From contig CP114119.1 in assembly GCA_029959195.1 (NCBI GenBank), positions 682,001-746,000 on the forward strand: a stretch of DNA of 64,000 nucleotides, written 5' to 3'. The stretch comes from Dictyophora rubrovolvata. Its lineage: Eukaryota > Basidiomycota > Agaricomycetes > Phallales > Phallaceae. A model generated the notes under the pieces. The model was given only the letters and a program-made list of their open reading frames with translations, was not told the DNA's origin and did not search any database. Position 1 is the first letter of the stretch. Every line of letters begins with the position of its first letter. Positions 44,589-56,677 of this stretch are shown here, piece after piece. The position numbers and the translations under genes are program-made.

Positions 44589-47500
44589 ATGGTCGACGAC
44601 TTTTACCATTCCAAAAGACACAACGAGAAGGACAGCGGCGTGAGCGACGACTCGTACGAACACGATAAAAGCAATCATAATATCCATCATGATCACATCC
44701 CCGGTGCAGATCGTTCGCATTATCAGCCGGCTATTTACGAGCGGCCAAAGGGATTCAAAGGGTTCTACCAGCATCCGACTACCCAGGTCTGCTTATTAGG
44801 TGCGTGTGCGTTATCGCTGCCTTACTCTCATCTCTAATCTCAATAGGCTTGACATGTTTCATGTGTCCCGGGTTGTACAATGCTCTCAATGGACTCGGAT
44901 TGAATGGTCAAGTGGGTAGTACCAAGGTATCAGCCAATGCCAATGCCGCCGTCTATGCCACCTTCGCATTCGCTTCATTCTTCGCGGGGTACGTTTTTCG
45001 CCAGTATCACTCAACCCTTACCATATTCACCTCTCTCTTTCAGCTCCGTCAATAACAAACTAGGAAGCAAAAAGACTCTCATTCTAGGCAGTCTGGCATA
45101 CCCTTTGTACATCGGAAGTTATCTGTACGTGTGTCCCGCGGCTACATTTTTATCCTAGTCCCAATTCCGACCCTCACTCATCACAGGGCACTGAATATCC
45201 ACCCAAATGCTGATGCATTCGTCATTGCAACGGGTGCAGTATTGGGCGTATGTGCCGGTTTATTATGGTCCGCTCAGGTATGTCAGGTGCACACCGTGTA
45301 TGATACTATATGCTAATCCCTGCTTATCAGGGAAGTCTGATGCTCGCATATCCAGTCGGTCCGTCTATCCTTTCTTACTCTCTTTTATTCATGCGCTGAC
45401 GATTTCAAACGCGATTACTATTCAACTTATCGATTCCCCCCCCCCCCACTATTACGTCGTTAACGTTACCAAATCCTATGTTTACGTATTCGCCGTCGTC
45501 GTCGCCTTCGAATTCGAATTTGAATCTTCCCATTCATCCTTTTTCGTCCTCGCTCCGCCCTTCGACACACCACATTATACCACCCATACATATACATCCG
45601 CGTGCCAAACATACCATACATGAATGCCTTCCGCATAATTCATTGTCAATGTATCTTGTATTGCCATCATCGCCGATCTTATCAACCCTGATCCCGCCCA
45701 TCAACGTCTATATCAACTTTCATTATATTCATCCCGCTTCTTAACCCTCTTACCCGATATTCCCATCCCCATTCACCCCCCAAACACACTCCGACACTTC
45801 TCCCGCTCATGCCTATGTTTACGTTGACACAGAAAGTCAAAAGGGACTATACATTGGTATATTCTGGAGTATATTCAACTTGGGCGGTGTCGTAGGCGCC
45901 GCAGTCTCTTTCGCGGAGAATTTCAACTTAAAGGTACTCAATTCATCTCCTCTCCTGTGTTTATTTCACATTGTCTAAACTGACTCACTACTACTAGACC
46001 AATCACGTCGATAATGGCACCTACGTACGTAAAAATAAAAAAAACTCATCACCACTCCTAAGCCTAATTCTCTCAACATCGTACTGTAGATTGTCTTCCT
46101 CGTCCTAACATTCACAGGCGTCCTTATTCCACTCGTAATGACCGATCCTAACAAGATGATCCGCACGGACGGAACACGCGTAACGACGCCACGCCATCCA
46201 AGCTGGAAAGTAGAATTCTATTTCCTCTGGGTCGCACTCCGCACAGACCCATTCATATTGCTGTTGTTTCCGTTGTTTTTTACGAGTAATTGGTAAGAAA
46301 AACCTACGGTTCTCCGTCATCTTTTTTTTTAAGATCGCATTACGTTTTTTTTTCTTTTTTACTTATACTCCTTTTTATCTTAAAGGTTCTACACATGGCA
46401 GGTAAAAAAATAAACATCCACCTTTGTTCTCGCACATTTCACACAACCTCACGAATTTCTGGAAATAGTTCAATGACTATAACGGCGTCTTGTTTAACAT
46501 CCGCACCCGAAGCCTCAATAACTTTTGCTATTGGCTCTCCCAAATCGTAGGCTCACTAGCAATCGGACTCTTACTGGATCAACAACGTCTCACTCGGAGG
46601 GCACGTGCGTTTTTAGGGTGGACCGTCCTTCTGGCTATGGTCTTTGCTGTACATACTTGGGCATATATTTATCAAAGGTAAGTTTCTAGTTTTATTTTTT
46701 TTCTCCTTTTTCAGTCATGATAACCTCTTTTCTTTCTATCCCCTTTTTTAGAGAATATACCCGCGCAACTGTCAAGAATACAATAGACTTCCTAGATCCA
46801 AGTTACCCGCCTAGATTATGTTTATATATCCTTTGTGGTAAATTTGATTTTCATTCTTGTTTTTTTTTTTCTTTGAAATCGTCTGATTTTCCTATTCAGG
46901 TTTGCTCGATGCCATGTGGCAAACTGCTGCATACTGGATGATGGTAAGTTTTAACCTAACACCGAAATGTCGTTCGTTCATCATCGAACGACATGACACA
47001 AGAAACGTTTTTTTGTCTGATACGACTTCTTGAGAATACGAATATGTTCTAACATGTGTTTTAATGTAGGGCGCAATGAGTAACGATCCTGCCAAATTGG
47101 CTTATTTTACAGGATTCTGTACGTCCCGTGTTTTTTCTTTCTTCTCTTCTCCGGTTTTTTTTTTCTATTCTTTTTTCGTCTTCCCCCTTCTTCGCCGCCT
47201 TTGGCCAATCATCTTTCTTTGGATGCACGATGCACGTCTCCCCTTAATTGAGGCCCCTTCTTACTCTGACTTTCTTTTCTCCCTCCACATTATTCTCAAA
47301 GCAGTTTGCTCATTTTCCCTTTTTAGATAAATCTCTTCAATCGGCTGGTGCAGCAGGCATATGGCGCGCCGACGCTGTTAATCTACCGTACGTATCCTCG
47401 TCCTAAACCCCGAACTTATACGTTTTGCCTCCGCGTTTGCTATATGTTCTTCTATTTGTTCCGCGTTCGGCTCATTCGAGCTCTTGTGGTTCAATGATTC

Positions 47501-49421
47501 ATTCAAATGGTGGTGGTAGATTCATCAGCTTTTGTCTTGTTAATTTCCAATCTTCGGACTTCTTTTTGTGCTATTCCGAGTTGGAAATTTCATTCTTATG
47601 TTGGTACGGTGTCAAGAGCCGTTGTCACACGGTGTCATGGAATGACAGGGCACGCTTTACAGTTCTTGAATTGGCTGAAGGGAAAGAGCTCGTGCTTCGT
47701 GCGTCAATAACGAGTCTCGCGCTCTCTAGTTCTTTCACCTGTTTCTACTCTTCTATTCACACCACCATTATAAGTTCATATGTGATTTGTTGGAATCTAC
47801 CACTCGGCAAACCTCTTCACCCCACGTTTCTTCATTGCTCTGCACTGCTATGTTTGTTCTACAGCACAGAATGATCTCTTTCTCTCAACTCCTCGTCCAT
47901 CGGGATTCTTTTTTTTTTCGACTTCTTTCAATTTCCATTTCTTCGCGATATTCATATTCATATTCATACTCAACATTCTGACATTTTTTTTTTCTTCTTC
48001 CACAATTTACACAGATTCATGAGCATATTCGCTTCAACGTGGGCTTTATTAGTCGCCGGACTCATTTTTGCTCTTCCCATGCTTTATCTACGTGTACATG
48101 ATACGACAGCATTCGAGGAGGAAGTACTGTAAGTCGCATATTTTCTTCGCATTTTCTGCATACACTTTTCTCCCCTGGTCCTCTTCCGTGTTTACCCGAG
48201 CCTTTTTTCTTTACCCTCTCTTTCACTCTTCGACCTTCTTCAATCTACCTGAAGCTTGATCTCTTGATGCCTTCACTCCCCTGGCAAGACACATTTATCA
48301 CCCCAACTTTTGTTTCAGCTTCTCGAAACAACAACAATTCTTCTATCTTTTCCTTTGATCTGTTCTACCAGCTGCCAGGGGGGCGCCCATCTGTTTCATT
48401 TGATCTTCATTTATGATCATTACACCACTACACCACTATCATTCACTTCTTCACTTTTCCATTTTAATTCATCAATGACAAATATCGGTCTAACGATGTT
48501 CTACCCTTTTGTTTCATTTCATATAGTGCAAGAATGGACGATAACGGACATGTACAATCCATAACAGATTATCATACCCGGTCTATTTCGGATTCAGATT
48601 TCACAATAAGGGAACAACAACATGGATATTTGGGGGACGACAACGCTATTACAACTACAACTACAACTACTGCACAAAGAACCGGATTCGAGATTGGTAA
48701 CGTCGGAGTCGGATTCAGACAGATTTCTTCTAATCGGCTGGAGCGCCGTCACTTGTCGGGAAGTCTGAGCGATTCGATGCAGTATACTGGCGGACGATCA
48801 TATCAACGCGACGAGGAAAAACTCGAGGGTGGCGATCGCTATGAACGTCGTCATGGCGGTGATGATGACGAGAAGACTGAAGAGTTGGACTATGATTACG
48901 AGGGAACGGATTTCGACGACGACGGTGGTGGTGGTGGTGGTGGGGGGGGCATTGGGACTGATGATGATATTGAGAAGGCGAGACGGAGGTGGAAAGTGCA
49001 AGTTAATAGTGGGTCGCCAACACTGGAAGGAAGTCGGACGCGGAGATCGTGGTCCGAACCGGTGGTAACACAACGAAATCAAACGAGCCAAGAAGGGTAC
49101 AACAATGGACAACGGTCGCCTCCGTCGTATCGACCGCACCCGCGCCAGCATGTACAAGCGCAACAACAACAGCAACAACAACATCAACGGATAACTTTGA
49201 CACCACCACGACTACCGCAGCCTGTGCTACAGCGGCTACACAGCGGCGACGATGCTGACGATAGTAGCTCCAAAGGACTATTGTATTTGCACCATGCGAA
49301 CAACAACACTAATCGATATCCGACTCCGGACGATTATAGAGTCCAGCGGAGTAAGCAAGATTGGAATCAAAGTAACATTGATAATTGGAGGGAGAAATAC
49401 CGAGAAGAGGAGATCCGATGA
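44589..49421 (+). CDS. UNC93-like major facilitator transporter with long disordered C-terminal tail
   Basis: The start MVDDFYHSKRHNEKDSGVSD is a His/Asp-rich cytosolic tail. The MFS/UNC93 body is spread over many exons: LGLTCFMCPGLYNALNGLG, TKVSANANAAVYATFAFASF, LGSKKTLILGSLAYPLYIGS, GAVLGVCAGLLWSAQGSLML, ESQKGLYIGIFWSIFNLGG, LRTDPFILLLFPLFFTSNWF, YNGVLFNIRTRSLNNFCYW and WALLVAGLIFALPMLYLRV. The blocks FxCPGxxNALNGLG and QGxLMLAYP...KGxxIxIFWxxFNLG are typical of fungal UNC93-like proteins. The last exon (48527-49421) splices in frame and adds ~290 residues of Thr-, Gly-, Asp- and Gln-rich tail. Three introns are long: 45359-45832, 47388-48014 and 48129-48526. The substrate is unknown. Confidence 0.82.
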
Positions 49422-50917
49422 AGTGGATACATCTAATGGCTGGTTTCTTTTCTTTATTCCTCTCCCCCCCCTCTCCTTTTCATTATTCGGTGCTGGCTTT
49501 CGGTCCTCAAAACTACAACCCCATTATCAAAATACCATTGTAGAAATACGGCACTCGGCTTTTAGTGACATTTTATTGTGTGTCGACTTTGCTGTTTATT
49601 TTTTGGGCTCAAATCGTTCCTTTCGAGTTGTTCCTCCACTACTTCGCTTTTCACCACCAAACATGGTCCTTACTCCCCTCATCCCCTTTCTCCCCCTTGT
49701 TTATTGTGTTGCATTCCGTTGTTTTTTATTTGGCCGTACTCATCTCTTCTTTATCTCTTATCCTATTTTTCTACTATCATGTGTTTTTTACTTGTTGGAT
49801 TTCCACGATGGCTTGGGGAATTTAAAAAAAACTGCTGTATGAATATCAATTTCGTCATCTTTTTTATCATTCCGTGTTTTTATCTTTCAATTTAACGACA
49901 ACCTAACGCTTTTCCTTTTCATCTTCTCATGCCGTCATATCTTTTCTTCTTCTTCCTCGGGTGATGTCGACAACGTTCTTTCTATCCCATCGGGAATGCG
50001 GAGCATCTAAGTTCGCCGAAAAGTGTCTCGAGTTCACTCTTCTGGCAATATGGAGCAGTTCTTATCTCGCTCGACTCGACTCGCTTCGCTTTCCGATATC
50101 CAAGGAATACCGGTTCTTCGTCCCATCCACGCCTATGAATACTAGTAGGTATGCGGCGTGTACCTTTCAGAGCCGACCTTCTCTTCTGCCCCTTGGAATG
50201 CCGCACAGCCCCGTATACTCTCTCATACGCGTTACGTATGCCCATTGTGCATATCATGATTGTTCGCTGTCCTAGAACTATCTTCTTCACATCGGCTACA
50301 AAGCCGACGTCGTATCAGGGTATATCATGATAGCCTGGTTTAGCCCAGTTTGCTCTCGCCCTCGTGCCCTCGTGTTGTCAACGGTTCAGCGATACATACA
50401 TACATACCGCCTAAACGTTGCCCGTCGTCCCGTTTTTTTCCTTTCTTTTCTTTATGATCGTCAGTGAGATTTTATGTAGTATTTCCTCTCTCGAGTCATT
50501 GCTCTCGTTTCGTATGTATATACACGTACCATTGAGGCTTAGCAAGTTGAAGAAAATGTAATTGATTTATTGATTTCTTCCCGTTGCAATGTAGATCATT
50601 CATTCATTATTGCATATGAATATATCTTTTAACAAAGTTTCCAAAGTGACCGAATAATCTATTATACCAGTGATATAGTGCAAACAACATGCAGTCGCTT
50701 TTAGAGTTACAGGCGGTTGTACACTATATGGACATGACATTGTTGGTTATCATCATGAATGTTTAAATATGGGACATGAAAAAGGGCGTAAAGTTTCGTA
50801 GCATGTTAGAAATATTCGTTTAAAAGGAGTCACGGGTATGTATGTAGAATGCGCATGCTTACTATAAGAGCAAGGCCAGATATATCCATTACGTCTCCAA
50901 GGTGAATTCTAAACTCC
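49422..50917. other. convergent intergenic region
   Basis: 1.5 kb between the UNC93-like stop and the 3' end of the DBF2-type kinase. It is T-rich. The open frames at 49565-49895 are Phe/Ser/Leu strings with no domain. No RNA gene or repeat was recognised. Confidence 0.45.
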
Positions 50918-52956
50918 TCAAAAGATCGTATCCAAAGCATTTTCATCCTGTTCTTCAAGAGTTTGGGATGCAAGTTTCGCCACAAGCTGATTAACGCCGC
51001 TATTTTTCCCAAACGTAAACCCAACCCAAACACCTCGTCCGAACGATTCTTCTTTCTCCCTAACCCTTTCAACATTACGTTGTTTTTCTTGGACTTCAGC
51101 ATATTTGGCCATGTCTTCTGCAGATGTGAAATCGTCGTAGTACCCTGTGTCAATTTCGGAGTCGAGGGCTGGGACGAAGGGTGCTTCCCGTCCTCGGGGG
51201 TTGTCCCATGGTACATTCGCGAAGAATGGGTGGGCTTTGAGTTGCGACATTGTGGAGTATCGTGTAACTGAATGAGCTATGAGTCTAAAAAGATGAGATT
51301 TGATTTCGTCAGATACCGCGGATAGCTTTTCGGGAGAGAGCCATGGATTACGAACTTGGTAACCGCATCCCATGCAACATCAGTCAAATTGAAGATGAGA
51401 TCTTCAGGCTTGTCATATTCGGGCCTTCTAAGCACCTTTGTCCAATTCTTAAGGTTCGTCCAGGTTTCTTCGGGTGTTCCGCCAGAGAAGGGCGGGAATC
51501 CAGCGAGGAACTCAAAGAGGATGCACCCAAGAGACCAGTAATCAACTGAATAAGTGTACGGTTTTCCACGTAGCACCTCAGGTGCCATATAATCTGGAGA
51601 ACCGACAATTGAGTCGGCGTATCTTGGGTCGGCGTGACGTATGGACCGGTATAATGATCGACGTTCAATTGTACTTCGTTGAATGAGTGGACTGTCTTTT
51701 ACTTGATCGAGCTTGATATGGAATTACGATCAGATACCCCGTGAAAATTTGTTGAATAGATAGTGTGAAATCGTACTTTGACTTTGAGTGATTCGATGCG
51801 TTTGGGATTCAATGCACCGGTGGCCAAGCCGAAGTCAGTCAGTTTGACATGTCCAGTGCCGTCTACAAGAAAGTTCTACGAAGGAATATCAATCACATGG
51901 AAAAGGAAGACGGGCACAAGTTGGATACTTACTTCGGGTTTTAAATCTCTATGGATATAACCCAACTGATGAAGTTCACTTACACCCATAAACATCTCTG
52001 TAATATAAAATCTAGCATGTTCTTCCTTCAGTACACCCGAGTTGTTAAGTAATGTTCGGAAATCGCCTCCTGGTACGTATTCCATCGCAAGATAGACATA
52101 TTCAGGATCTTGGAAGGCATATAATAATTGGACTAGCCACGGAGTCTTTGTAGCGGTCAATATATCGCGCTCAACGAGGACGTGACGAATCTATTAACAA
52201 CAAAGAATGAGCACATATGAAATGACCGAGTGAACTCTACCGAACCTCGTCCATTTTGAAAAGTGTTCTTTTGCGCATTTTCTTGAGTGCACACACTTCA
52301 CCAGAGTCTTGCTTTCGTGCCAAAAACACCTCACCGTAACCTCCTTGACCGACTTGGGCAATGATATGGAACTGATCGACTTTGAGTTTTGTACGCCGAC
52401 GACGAAGTAGGACACGCTCTCTTCCGCAGTATGATTTGAATTCCGTCGCATATTCTTCTTCAGACAAGTCACGAGCTCGAGTGTCGGCATCGAACCGTGC
52501 ACGACGATCTTTTCTAGCTGCAAGATAGCCCAACGTTTGAAAGTAATAATCAAGGAAATCTGATGTGATTTTTGTTAGCAATCATGGTTATAGGAGCCGG
52601 AGACAGAGAAACATACACAGCTGAGCTACAGTCGCTTTGCGTTTGACTTCTGAGCTTTCGAGCAATTCCACCTCCCACAGTTGGAATTTACTCGTCACTG
52701 TCGTTCCCCCACCTTGCACTGTCTCCATCCTAACGTCGTTCAAGGTCCTGTTACTAGGAAAAGGTAATCCGGCTATGGCATTTCGAACGGTATGCATCTT
52801 TATATCCTTGATTGTGTTCTTGACTGTGTTCATATGAATGTCTGTGTCTACTACATAAGAGAGAGGGGAAGATGGCAGCGGATTCGAAATCCCTTTGGTT
52901 GGGGACGGAGGAGGAGAACGCTGTTGTTCAGCAGCCTGCATACGGGTGAGGATCAT
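50918..52956 (-). CDS. DBF2: Dbf2/Sid2-type NDR protein kinase
   Basis: The ATG at 52956 starts MILTRMQAAEQQRSPPPSPT, a Ser/Pro-rich N-terminus. Then comes the Mob-binding N-terminal regulatory region (FLDYYFQTLGYLAARKDRR) and the kinase domain. Visible motifs: the P-loop GQGGYGEVFLARK, CALKKM (Lys), HRDLKPEN (spliced after PE), KLTDFGLATG, a long NDR-type insert and SIVGSPDYMAPEVLRGK, with the activation Ser before VGSPDYMAPE. Also DYWSLGCILFEFLAG, AHPFFANVPWDN and the C-terminal hydrophobic motif VGFTFGKN, where the Thr is the Ste20-type phosphosite. The FKSYCGRERVLLRRRRTKLK stretch favours Dbf2/Sid2 over Cbk1/Orb6. The kinase acts with Mob1 in the mitotic exit/septation network. Confidence 0.93.
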
Positions 52957-53149
52957 GGTTGCGGTTGAGAGATGACAATGATCTCTTTTACCTAATTGAA
53001 ATCAATGGCCGGCCGGTTGGGATGCAACTGAATTGCTGATTTATTGTAGGTCCACCGTTGCGAACAAGTTGCTAATCGATCCACGTGTCACGTGGGGTCA
53101 CGTGGTTTACGCGTCTCACTTGTTGTGTCTTGTTTGTGCTTAACTCGTC
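52957..53149. promoter_or_regulatory. divergent promoter shared by DBF2 and SPC25 with E-boxes and an MCB-like site
   Basis: Only 193 bp separate the two start codons. CCACGTGTCACGTGG at 53081-53095 is a perfect palindrome holding two CACGTG cores. A third CACGTG lies at 53099-53104, and ACGCGT, the MluI cell-cycle box core bound by MBF, at 53109-53114. The motifs cluster 36-70 bp before the SPC25 ATG. Both genes act in mitosis, so shared G1/S or cell-cycle control is a reasonable inference. Confidence 0.6.
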
Positions 53150-54092
53150 ATGCACGCTACTCGGGCCCAACATGTATCTCTCGCCAACATTCTCGCTCTT
53201 CCCAATCCAACTATCGATCTCAAGCTAGAAGAGTTTGAGAAAACATCGCAGAAGTTTTTGGCTGCTGTCAATGACTATACGTCTCGTGCCATCGAAGAGA
53301 TATTGCGGCGGAAAGACGCGGAGGCGAGTCGAATCCAGAAGGATGGAGAACGCAAAAGAGCTTTGGAGTTGGAGATTACGGAGTATAAAGAGAAGGAGGT
53401 GCAACTTTTGAAAGGTCCGCAAACCGAGATAGCAGGCTAAGCGTGCACTAACATCTCGCAGATATGGAGAGAGAGCAGTCGGAGCGGAAAGATTCTGAGA
53501 GTTCGGTAAATGCCCTCAAGCGACAACTTGCTTCAATCAAGGAGAATTGTAGCAAACTCGACGCTGAAATCGAACAAGCCAAAGCATCCATTACTACTCT
53601 AAGAAAAGGTCTGACCAGCCCCATACCACCAAAGCTCACTGTAATTGACTCTTTCCTCAGAGCGCAAAAAAGAAGCCAGCATTCTGGAAAAGCATGACTC
53701 TCAGCAGAAGCCCGAATTGAAAGCCCTGGAAAGTAAATTACATATGACGGTGGAAGGTGTACGACGTACGTGTTTCCTTTGATACATATATTATTATTTG
53801 ATTTTTAACATGGGTCCTCCGTAGAGGATGTATTATTAGTGTTGTTTACACACATTGATCCTTCGGATAACGAACGAGAATTTTATATTGTTATTGACGT
53901 GTCCAAGCCCATGTACGAAGGTGAGAAACAAACGGTGATGACAGTAATAATAACTAATGTTTAACAGTTCCCTCATGCTCCCCTGTTATACCAACGTTGC
54001 CCCTCCTAGTAAGCGAGCTGAATGAAACACGGGAATTCTTCAAATTCATAAAGCAGGTTCGCAAAGCCTTTGTTGAGCTTGTTCGTATGTAA
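53150..54092 (+). CDS. SPC25: kinetochore protein Spc25 (Ndc80 complex)
   Basis: The start MHATRAQHVSLANILALPNP is followed by a long coiled coil: KLEEFEKTSQKFLAAVNDYT, EEILRRKDAEASRIQKDGER, ERKDSESSVNALKRQLASIK and LDAEIEQAKASITTLRKERK. The C-terminal globular head reads EDVLLVLFTHIDP (Q-joined to the coil), NEREFYIVIDVSKPMYEVPS and LVSELNETREFFKFIKQVRK, ending AFVELVRM. The L-x-x-x-L-N-x-T-x-x-x-x-x-F-I-x-x-x-R-K-A-F ending is the Spc25 signature. Five exons have short GT/AG introns. Spc25 pairs with Spc24 to anchor the Ndc80 complex to the inner kinetochore. It is convergent with the first copy of the membrane-protein array, with 92 bp between the stops. Confidence 0.92.
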
Positions 54093-54184
54093 AATAGACT
54101 TTATATTATTTGTACTTGTATATCCTTTGGATGTAACTCTCCACTGTTTTCTTCAAGTTCTAATATGATTAGACTTTCTCATCA

Positions 54185-55674
54185 TTAATTTTGGCCAGTC
54201 TCGTTGACTGGATTGGAAGGCTCCCTGCTCCAGCGCTCCCTGGAATTTAATTTCAAAAAAAATCAAATAAGACCTGGTGCAGCAGCAGAAAAGATTTGAG
54301 CTTACTCATATTTCCACAGACTTTTAGTTTCCCCTCTGACGACCCCCAATAAAAATACCGCAGCCATCATAGTTGGGAATTCTATAACAACCGCAATGAA
54401 ACAAGCGTCATATGGACTTTTGAAAGGAAATCCGGTTGCAAAGCATAAAACAATCGTTCCAACGCGTATGAAACTCCGGGACACAACGGCGACAGTAAAA
54501 TAAGGCTTAGGGAATGATATGCCGGGTGCTATTATCACTTCTTGAGGTTCACCAGCCTTGTCAATACATGACAGCTTGAACTCATTGACGTGATTCATGA
54601 AGTCATATCGAAGCATACGAGCAACCAGAGTACCTTGGGTAGTACGATGATATCACTGTTGGCAAAAAGGATACGTGTAAGTCTTGAAATGTAATCGCAA
54701 GCCACATGTCTTCTTCATCTTGAGATTGGGTTTTTGTGAGGTGTTGTCTAATGCTACATATGACCAAAAGAATGGCGAGCTACAAGATACTGGTTAGTCT
54801 ATATTCGAGCTGCTATTCTTGAATGAGACAAGGGATTCAAACCGAATGACAAGTCCAGAATCAGAACATATGCCACCACCGTCGCATTTTACCCATGCGC
54901 CCTCCAGATGCAAAGTAGACCAGTGCCAGCACAGCAACACAAACGCAAAATGTGTCATTTTCGGACGAGCCAATTACCACCGAAACACAGAAAAAGATGA
55001 TGCTTAATTGAGTTTACCAGTCAATTCGCCCCTTGCTCAGTGGACTAGCTAATTTGACTTGCAAATCTTGAAGATGTTTTTGGATTTGTTTGAGTCATCA
55101 CAGTCTGTTAGCAGGGCAACTCACATATCGCGCATTTGAAACGCAGACTAATAACGGTAGAATTCGAAGCGAGTAGTAAACTCTTACCTTCAATACAGCA
55201 AAAACTAAGCTTGTAAATATGCAGCACCCCGTGACACCCAACAGGATCTGCTCGAGTTGCGGAGGAATGAAATTCTCCATGGGAATCATCCATTGTAGAG
55301 CACCCAGTTCTAAGGACACTAAAAGCCGTAACTTAAGAAATATTTCGTAAGTCAGACGTTCAATGTATTTTGAATCGTCCCTCGGGGTCTGAGGAGGCTC
55401 GGTTTTATTAGGAATCGGGGGAACAGGACAAGCTTCAAATTCTCCAATTCGTAGCGCAGAGCACTATCCAAAGGATCAAGGATGTTAGATTGTTTTGTTT
55501 CCCTCCATTCTAGCGATTAGACTCGGAACGACTCACGTGTAAAATTTCATAACTTTTAAAGATAAATCCTACCAAATAGGGTATGAATAGCAGGTATAAA
55601 GATTTGATAAATGGTCTCAAAAGAGGGAGCCATAAAGCAAGTTTTGTTAAAACAGCAGATCTAAAGGAATACAT
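54185..55674 (-). CDS. multipass membrane protein, array copy E (SPP-like fold, frame-damaged)
   Basis: The ATG at 55674 starts MYSFRSAVLTKLALWLPLLR and a first helix with FIPYLVGFIFKSYEILH. After splicing it continues SALRIGEFEACPVPPIPNKT and two helices. A later segment (VAVLALVYFASGGRMGKM) matches copy D. The last large exon has VARMLRYDFMNH, SFPKPYFTVAVVSRSFIRVG, KSPYDACFIAVVIEFP and FLLGVVRGETKSLWKYE, then a spliced tail ERWSREPSNPVNETGQN ending at 54185. Near 54640 the frame breaks by one base just before TLVARML, so this copy may be inactive. It is closest to copy D. Its C-terminal half resembles signal peptide peptidase (LRxD, FPKPYF, RGE, W-x-Y-E) but has no catalytic GxGD. Confidence 0.55.
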
Positions 55675-56677
55675 GAGCGGTCAACTTGAAGGTGAGCAGG
55701 AGAAGCCTGGTCAATCTAACTCAACGAGGCCCTTTTGTACGGAATTAGAGCTGGAATGGCACGCACTTAGCAGGCATGACCGGACTCACAGCCGCCGGAG
55801 AATACCAAGAATTGCGAGATCATAAAGAACCAAATTTAGACCCAATTGAGATATGCGTTTGAGTGGATTTGCACAGGCTACGGTCCTATTACGGTAGCTT
55901 ACCAAAAGTTTATGGTAGGGTATAATAGACATGTGACTGGAAGGGTACTGCATATAATATCTTGGATTATCGCAGTTTGCAAGGTCAGCATCAATACTTT
56001 TACCCCATATATCGAGAAATCTTCGCAGTTTCAGATTACTATGCCAAAATATGTATGGCACTGATGGATAGATGGTAGAGGGTCGAAAGGAAGCTGCGGC
56101 TCCAGCGCTTGTTACTACAAAAAAATGTCGCAAAAATCGGAGGTTTATACATACCAAACCGGCTTTATTTTCTGGACGCGGCCACTTCTATATTTTTGTG
56201 TTAACTTTCATCCTGGCGATGTATAGAACTTTAATTCCCCCCCCTGAAGTACAAGTTTGCTTTTTTTCAATGAACGGGACTGCAACTGGGCTGTGACATT
56301 TGTCGGCCATGTTGCTCCCACTTAGTGCACATGGTCATTGACACTAGCTAGAGTATTATAAGCTATTAAACTAGTAGTACTCTCAAACTTGTGATCCAAA
56401 ATCTTAAAGATGAAAAAAAAATCTAAGAAAAGAACAGAACGCTGAGTAGGTTAATAAACATGGCCGCTAGTTTGTAGTAGCCTTGTATTCATTATAAGTA
56501 TTACCTCCCTTCTGCCAAGTTACATTATTAGGTTTATAATTTTCCCAAATAATCAAATTTCGATTTTTGCGACAATGCCGAAGTACTTGAGAGCTGGCAA
56601 ATCATTTCTCGAGTATGTGAATAGCATAAATTACATGTATACGTTGTCATCGTATGTGGACGCCGTCTTACAGTTTA
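55675..56677. other. spacer between array copies E and D
   Basis: 1 kb spacer. A 123-codon minus-strand frame (55786-56157) has no similarity to the array proteins and no motif. No repeat recognised. Confidence 0.4.

Noticed and set aside
45207-45744. plus-strand open frames inside the UNC93-like gene
   Set aside because: They fall in a 474-nt intron whose splice sites restore the conserved ESQKGLYIGIFW block. Low-complexity C- and T-rich sequence.
55786-56157. 123-codon minus-strand open frame between array copies E and D
   Set aside because: No similarity to the array proteins. The real start of copy E is at 55674, downstream of it on that strand, and nothing links them.
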